Of a stretch of DNA of 31,859 nt, positions 31,501 to 31,859 are shown piece after piece. The notes under the pieces are model-generated. The model was given only the letters and a program-made list of their open reading frames with translations, did not search any database and was not told the origin of the DNA. The position numbers were made by a program, and so were the translations under genes. Source of the stretch: Saccoglossus kowalevskii (lineage: Eukaryota; Hemichordata; Enteropneusta; Harrimaniidae); assembly GCF_000003605.2 (NCBI RefSeq), contig NW_003136832.1, positions 76,872 through 108,730 on the forward strand. The letters run 5' to 3'. The first letter of the stretch is position 1; each line of letters begins with the position of its first letter.

Positions 31501-31859
31501 GCTTTGTTTCAATGACAAGTAGGGTTGGGAAAACATTGTAGAATAGGATTTGTACGGGGAACCACTTGAGGTAACTCATCCTTTATTTTTTCCCTGTTTT
31601 TTACTCTCTCTGTCAACTATTTCAGGGGAGGAAATAATTGAGCAATTCTCATTGATAATAAATCTGAACCTACAAAAAATGCCAGAATATACATATTAAA
31701 AGGTGGTGGTTGTCTGCCAGTGTGTGTTTGCATTTCACATAAACTAACAGACGAGTATATTTAAAGCGGGAGGGTCGTCACCCAAGTCCCAAGCGACGAT
31801 AACAACACGCACTAAAATGCAAAGGCTCATGGATAGACGCTTGTTGTTTGTAAACAGTG
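19435..31859 (+). CDS. UXS1: UXS1, UDP-glucuronate decarboxylase (gene level, 3' end off window)
   Basis: UDP-glucuronate decarboxylase (UDP-xylose synthase) is a Golgi/ER-lumen short-chain dehydrogenase family enzyme. It converts UDP-glucuronate to UDP-xylose, the donor that starts glycosaminoglycan linkers. Coding exons: 19435-19522, 25495-25534, 26206-26254, 26418-26461, 28603-28675, 29528-29708, 30484-30648. All are GT-AG and phase-matched, giving 213 complete residues. A basic N-terminus and hydrophobic anchor (about residues 17-30) precede a charged stem. The NAD-binding glycine motif GGAGFVGSH lies at residues 101-109, followed by [16 protein letters not shown] and [18 protein letters not shown], then ASTSEVYG. 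These blocks are nearly invariant in animal UXS1 (recalled). The catalytic YxxxK and the C-terminus lie right of base 31859. Of the two in-frame ATGs (19435, 19462), I take the first. Confidence 0.95.
19665..20212 (-). pseudogene. Non-LTR retrotransposon (LINE) 3' fragment with zinc-knuckle remnant
   Basis: The minus strand encodes [20 protein letters not shown], then [19 protein letters not shown], then CLKYEQHRK. This resembles the C-terminal Cys/His zinc-binding segment (zf-RVT type) after the reverse transcriptase in LINEs (LPVE.R.C..C....ED...F...C..Y). Downstream on the same strand, CAATAAATAAATGTGAATAT near 19670 looks like a LINE 3' terminus. The reverse transcriptase itself is absent. 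Lies in UXS1 intron 1. Confidence 0.65.
20320..20400 (-). repeat. LINE-like 3' tail with (ATCTT)n
   Basis: Minus strand reads AATATGGTTGTAATAAAGAA, then TTATCTTATCTTATCTTATA: an AATAAA-containing stretch ending in a short tandem repeat, as at LINE 3' ends. It lies upstream of the zinc-knuckle fragment on that strand, so it is probably a separate copy. Confidence 0.5.
20924..21134. mobile_element. MITE family 3
   Basis: Bounded by TA, with ends TACTGTAAAGGGGGTAATTA and, inverted, TACTGTAAAATGACTAATTT. The interior holds the inverted pair TTCACTGGGTTTTAATTTAG / CTAAATTAAAACCCAGTGAA and further direct copies of AAACCCA[C/G]TGAA. Lies in UXS1 intron 1. Confidence 0.8.
21672..21880 (-). repeat. 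Foldback repeat C, copy 3
   Basis: Arms CCATAGGTCTTCTTGTGTC (21687-21705) and GACACAGAAGACCTATGG (21795-21812). Compared with copy 1, C-to-G in one arm is matched by G-to-C in the other, so pairing is kept. It shares the AGACTTGCATAACACAAAC tail. Lies in UXS1 intron 1. Confidence 0.82.
22055..22115. repeat. Imperfect 60-nt hairpin
   Basis: AGTATTGGTGTATTATTAAG then GTT, a GAA loop, and AACCTAATACACTGATACT pair over more than 20 bp with few bulges; pairing extends outward through TCA[T/C]AGTAT. Function unknown. Lies in UXS1 intron 1. Confidence 0.6.
22596..22633. repeat. (TTTA)n microsatellite
   Basis: About nine TTTA units with one slip. It could be the end of an old retroelement or a simple repeat. 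Confidence 0.9.
22634..23928. other. UXS1 intron 1, central part
   Basis: A+T-rich intron with several palindromic TACATGTA clusters (23310, 23366, 23745). No exon or element could be defined. Confidence 0.5.
23929..24120. repeat. Dispersed repeat A, copy 2
   Basis: CACTGTAACACACAC, TTGTGCCATGTGACAA, CCAATGAACATTGT and GGCTTCTACC appear in the same order as at 2782-2990. One copy lies in each of the two genes. Confidence 0.65.
24890..25090 (-). repeat. Diverged pearl-like core unit
   Basis: Reading the minus strand, GGCCATCGCATCATGAAAC, GTGTGAAATTTGAATCTGAT and TGTGATACAGGTG align in order with the core unit at about 350-475 (GGCTATCG..., ATCATGAAA, GAGTGAAGTTTGAACATAAT, GAGATACAGGTG). No hairpin or ACGG tract remains. 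Confidence 0.6.
25495..25534 (+). CDS. UXS1: UXS1 exon 2: short stem exon (acceptor ambiguous)
   Basis: The donor AAAG|GTAAGT is clear. Two acceptors keep phase: TTACATAG before 25495 (40 nt) and GGGGAG before 25510 (25 nt), differing by five residues. Both give a charged stem ending EDKEEE and join exons 1 and 3 in phase (1 to 2). The first has the better pyrimidine tract. The stem varies between species, so homology does not help decide. Confidence 0.65.
25878..26075. mobile_element. MITE family 2, copy 2
   Basis: Left end TACTGTAAAGTACTTTATTT and right end TTTTTTACAGTA are inverted, bounded by TA. The interior shares ATTAATTTTCGCTGAAAAGA and TGAATCATTCCTTCAGCGAA with 6034-6210. Occupies much of UXS1 intron 2. 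Confidence 0.82.
26206..26254 (+). CDS. UXS1: UXS1 exon 3: lumenal stem
   Basis: 49 nt, phase 2 to 0, encoding [16 protein letters not shown]. Acceptor TTATTACAG, donor GTAAAT. It corresponds to the charged stem between anchor and catalytic domain. Confidence 0.8.
26418..26461 (+). CDS. UXS1: UXS1 exon 4: stem helix
   Basis: 44 nt, phase 0 to 2, encoding [14 protein letters not shown]. This matches the ...EPLREKIRDLEK stem of vertebrate UXS1 in pattern (recalled). Acceptor TTTTGTAG, donor GTATAG. Confidence 0.85.
26940..28073 (-). mobile_element. Truncated Tigger/pogo-like DNA transposon
   Basis: The 5' terminus on the minus strand is clear: TA then CAGTGCCCCCTTGCTAAGTC, at 28073. A frame at 26927-27505 encodes [19 protein letters not shown] (CENP-B/Tc5-type helix-turn-helix region) and [17 protein letters not shown] (first catalytic Asp of the DDE domain), then [14 protein letters not shown]. 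Sequence for the second and third catalytic residues is missing and frames upstream are broken, so it is inactive. The 3' inverted end was not found; CGACTTATCGAGG at 26923 repeats the subterminal motif at 28039. Lies in UXS1 intron 4. Confidence 0.75.
28151..28180. repeat. (ACATGT)n palindromic tract
   Basis: ACATGTACATGTACATGTAC followed by TTACATGTAT: a self-complementary tract. Similar shorter clusters occur at 23310, 23366 and 23745. Confidence 0.85.
28603..28675 (+). CDS. UXS1: UXS1 exon 5: start of catalytic domain
   Basis: 73 nt, phase 2 to 0, encoding [20 protein letters not shown] and KRIL. The [15 protein letters not shown] block of the family is recognisable and leads into the first Rossmann strand. 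Acceptor TTATTACAG, donor GTATGT. Confidence 0.93.
29196..29379. mobile_element. MITE family 1, copy 2
   Basis: 184 bp bounded by TA, with the same inverted ends (TACCGTAAAATCTGTATTAG / TACTGTAAAATCTGTATTAG) and internal TAATAGAAGCCGCATCC repeats as 12965-13113, same orientation, longer by an internal A+T-rich insert. Lies in UXS1 intron 5. Confidence 0.9.
29528..29708 (+). CDS. UXS1: UXS1 exon 6: NAD-binding Rossmann motif
   Basis: 181 nt, phase 0 to 1. Encodes [40 protein letters not shown] and ...[23 protein letters not shown] is the dinucleotide-binding glycine loop, and the VVDN aspartate is the expected NAD ribose-binding residue. Acceptor CCTCTAG, donor GTACAT. Confidence 0.97.
29709..30483. 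other. UXS1 intron 6
   Basis: 775 bp of A+T-rich intron with no element or exon recognised. Confidence 0.6.
30484..30648 (+). CDS. UXS1: UXS1 exon 7: substrate and cofactor region (last exon in window)
   Basis: 165 nt, phase 1 to 1. Encodes [40 protein letters not shown] and ...[22 protein letters not shown] and ASTSEVYG are conserved active-site segments, the latter with the catalytic Thr/Ser. Acceptor TTTTCAG, donor GTGAGT. The next exon is off the window. Confidence 0.97.
30649..31758. other. UXS1 intron 7, within window
   Basis: No further UXS1 exon is visible; the next expected residues (DPEVHPQ-type block) are not encoded in any frame here. A frame at about 30841-31020 (plus) is open for 65 codons but does not fit UXS1 and resembles nothing I recognise. 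Confidence 0.55.
31759..31859. repeat. Dispersed repeat B, copy 2 (cut by window edge)
   Basis: ATGCAAAGGCTCATGGATAG, ACGCTTG and TTTGTAAACA, plus upstream GTCACCC and ATAACAACACGCACTAAAA, match 10980-11095 in order and orientation. It continues past the window. Confidence 0.8.

Noticed and set aside
1-31859. tRNA, rRNA or other structured RNA gene
   Set aside because: I looked for B-box (GGTTCGAATCC-like) motifs, cloverleaf arms and rRNA cores on both strands by eye and saw none that hold up.

Overview
The window is eukaryotic nuclear DNA, A+T-rich and intron-rich, with GT-AG introns, abundant miniature transposons (MITEs) and scattered palindromic ATGTACAT tracts. This fits a marine invertebrate (ambulacrarian, cephalochordate or lophotrochozoan). 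The sequence alone does not let me name the species. There are no operons, CRISPR arrays or prokaryotic signals, and I found no tRNA or rRNA gene.

Two protein genes lie head to head and both run off the window. On the minus strand (about 18,990 down to the left edge) is SMC4, the condensin ATPase. A non-coding first exon and 22 coding exons join in one uninterrupted frame of 1,096 residues, covering the acidic N-terminal tail, Walker A head, first coiled coil, hinge and most of the second coiled coil. The C-terminal head (signature motif, Walker B) lies beyond base 1. On the plus strand (19,435 to the right edge) is UXS1, UDP-glucuronate decarboxylase. Seven exons encode a membrane anchor, a short stem and the NAD-binding half of the Rossmann domain; the catalytic YxxxK region lies beyond base 31,859. 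The roughly 450 bp between the two first exons is a likely divergent promoter with CCAAT boxes and CHR-, ETS-, CRE- and NRF-1-like sites.

Everything else is intron, much of it filled with mobile DNA. From left to right: a pearl-like element with an (ACGG)n tract and terminal hairpin (1-557); a 34-bp tandem repeat; pogo/Tigger-like transposase debris (3.7 kb); a MITE at 6.0 kb; two adjacent pearl-like elements with identical 65-bp ends (8.4-9.2 kb); a dispersed repeat at 11.0 kb; a MITE at 13.0 kb; an 857-bp inverted-repeat element at 15.4-16.3 kb; three copies of a foldback repeat (17.2, 18.0, 21.7 kb); LINE 3' debris (19.7-20.4 kb); a MITE at 20.9 kb; a diverged pearl-like unit at 24.9 kb; a MITE at 25.9 kb; a truncated Tigger-like element (26.9-28.07 kb); a MITE at 29.2 kb; and a dispersed repeat cut by the right edge.

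The most notable observations are: (1) the first two coding exons of SMC4 are a tandem duplication, and the second is a 72-nt frame-neutral cassette; (2) the foldback repeat shows a paired, base-pair-preserving change between copies; (3) three MITE families otherwise unlike each other share the outer end TACTGTAAA; (4) the SMC4 side of the promoter looks like a G2/M-type promoter. I did not find a convincing undescribed multi-gene system.
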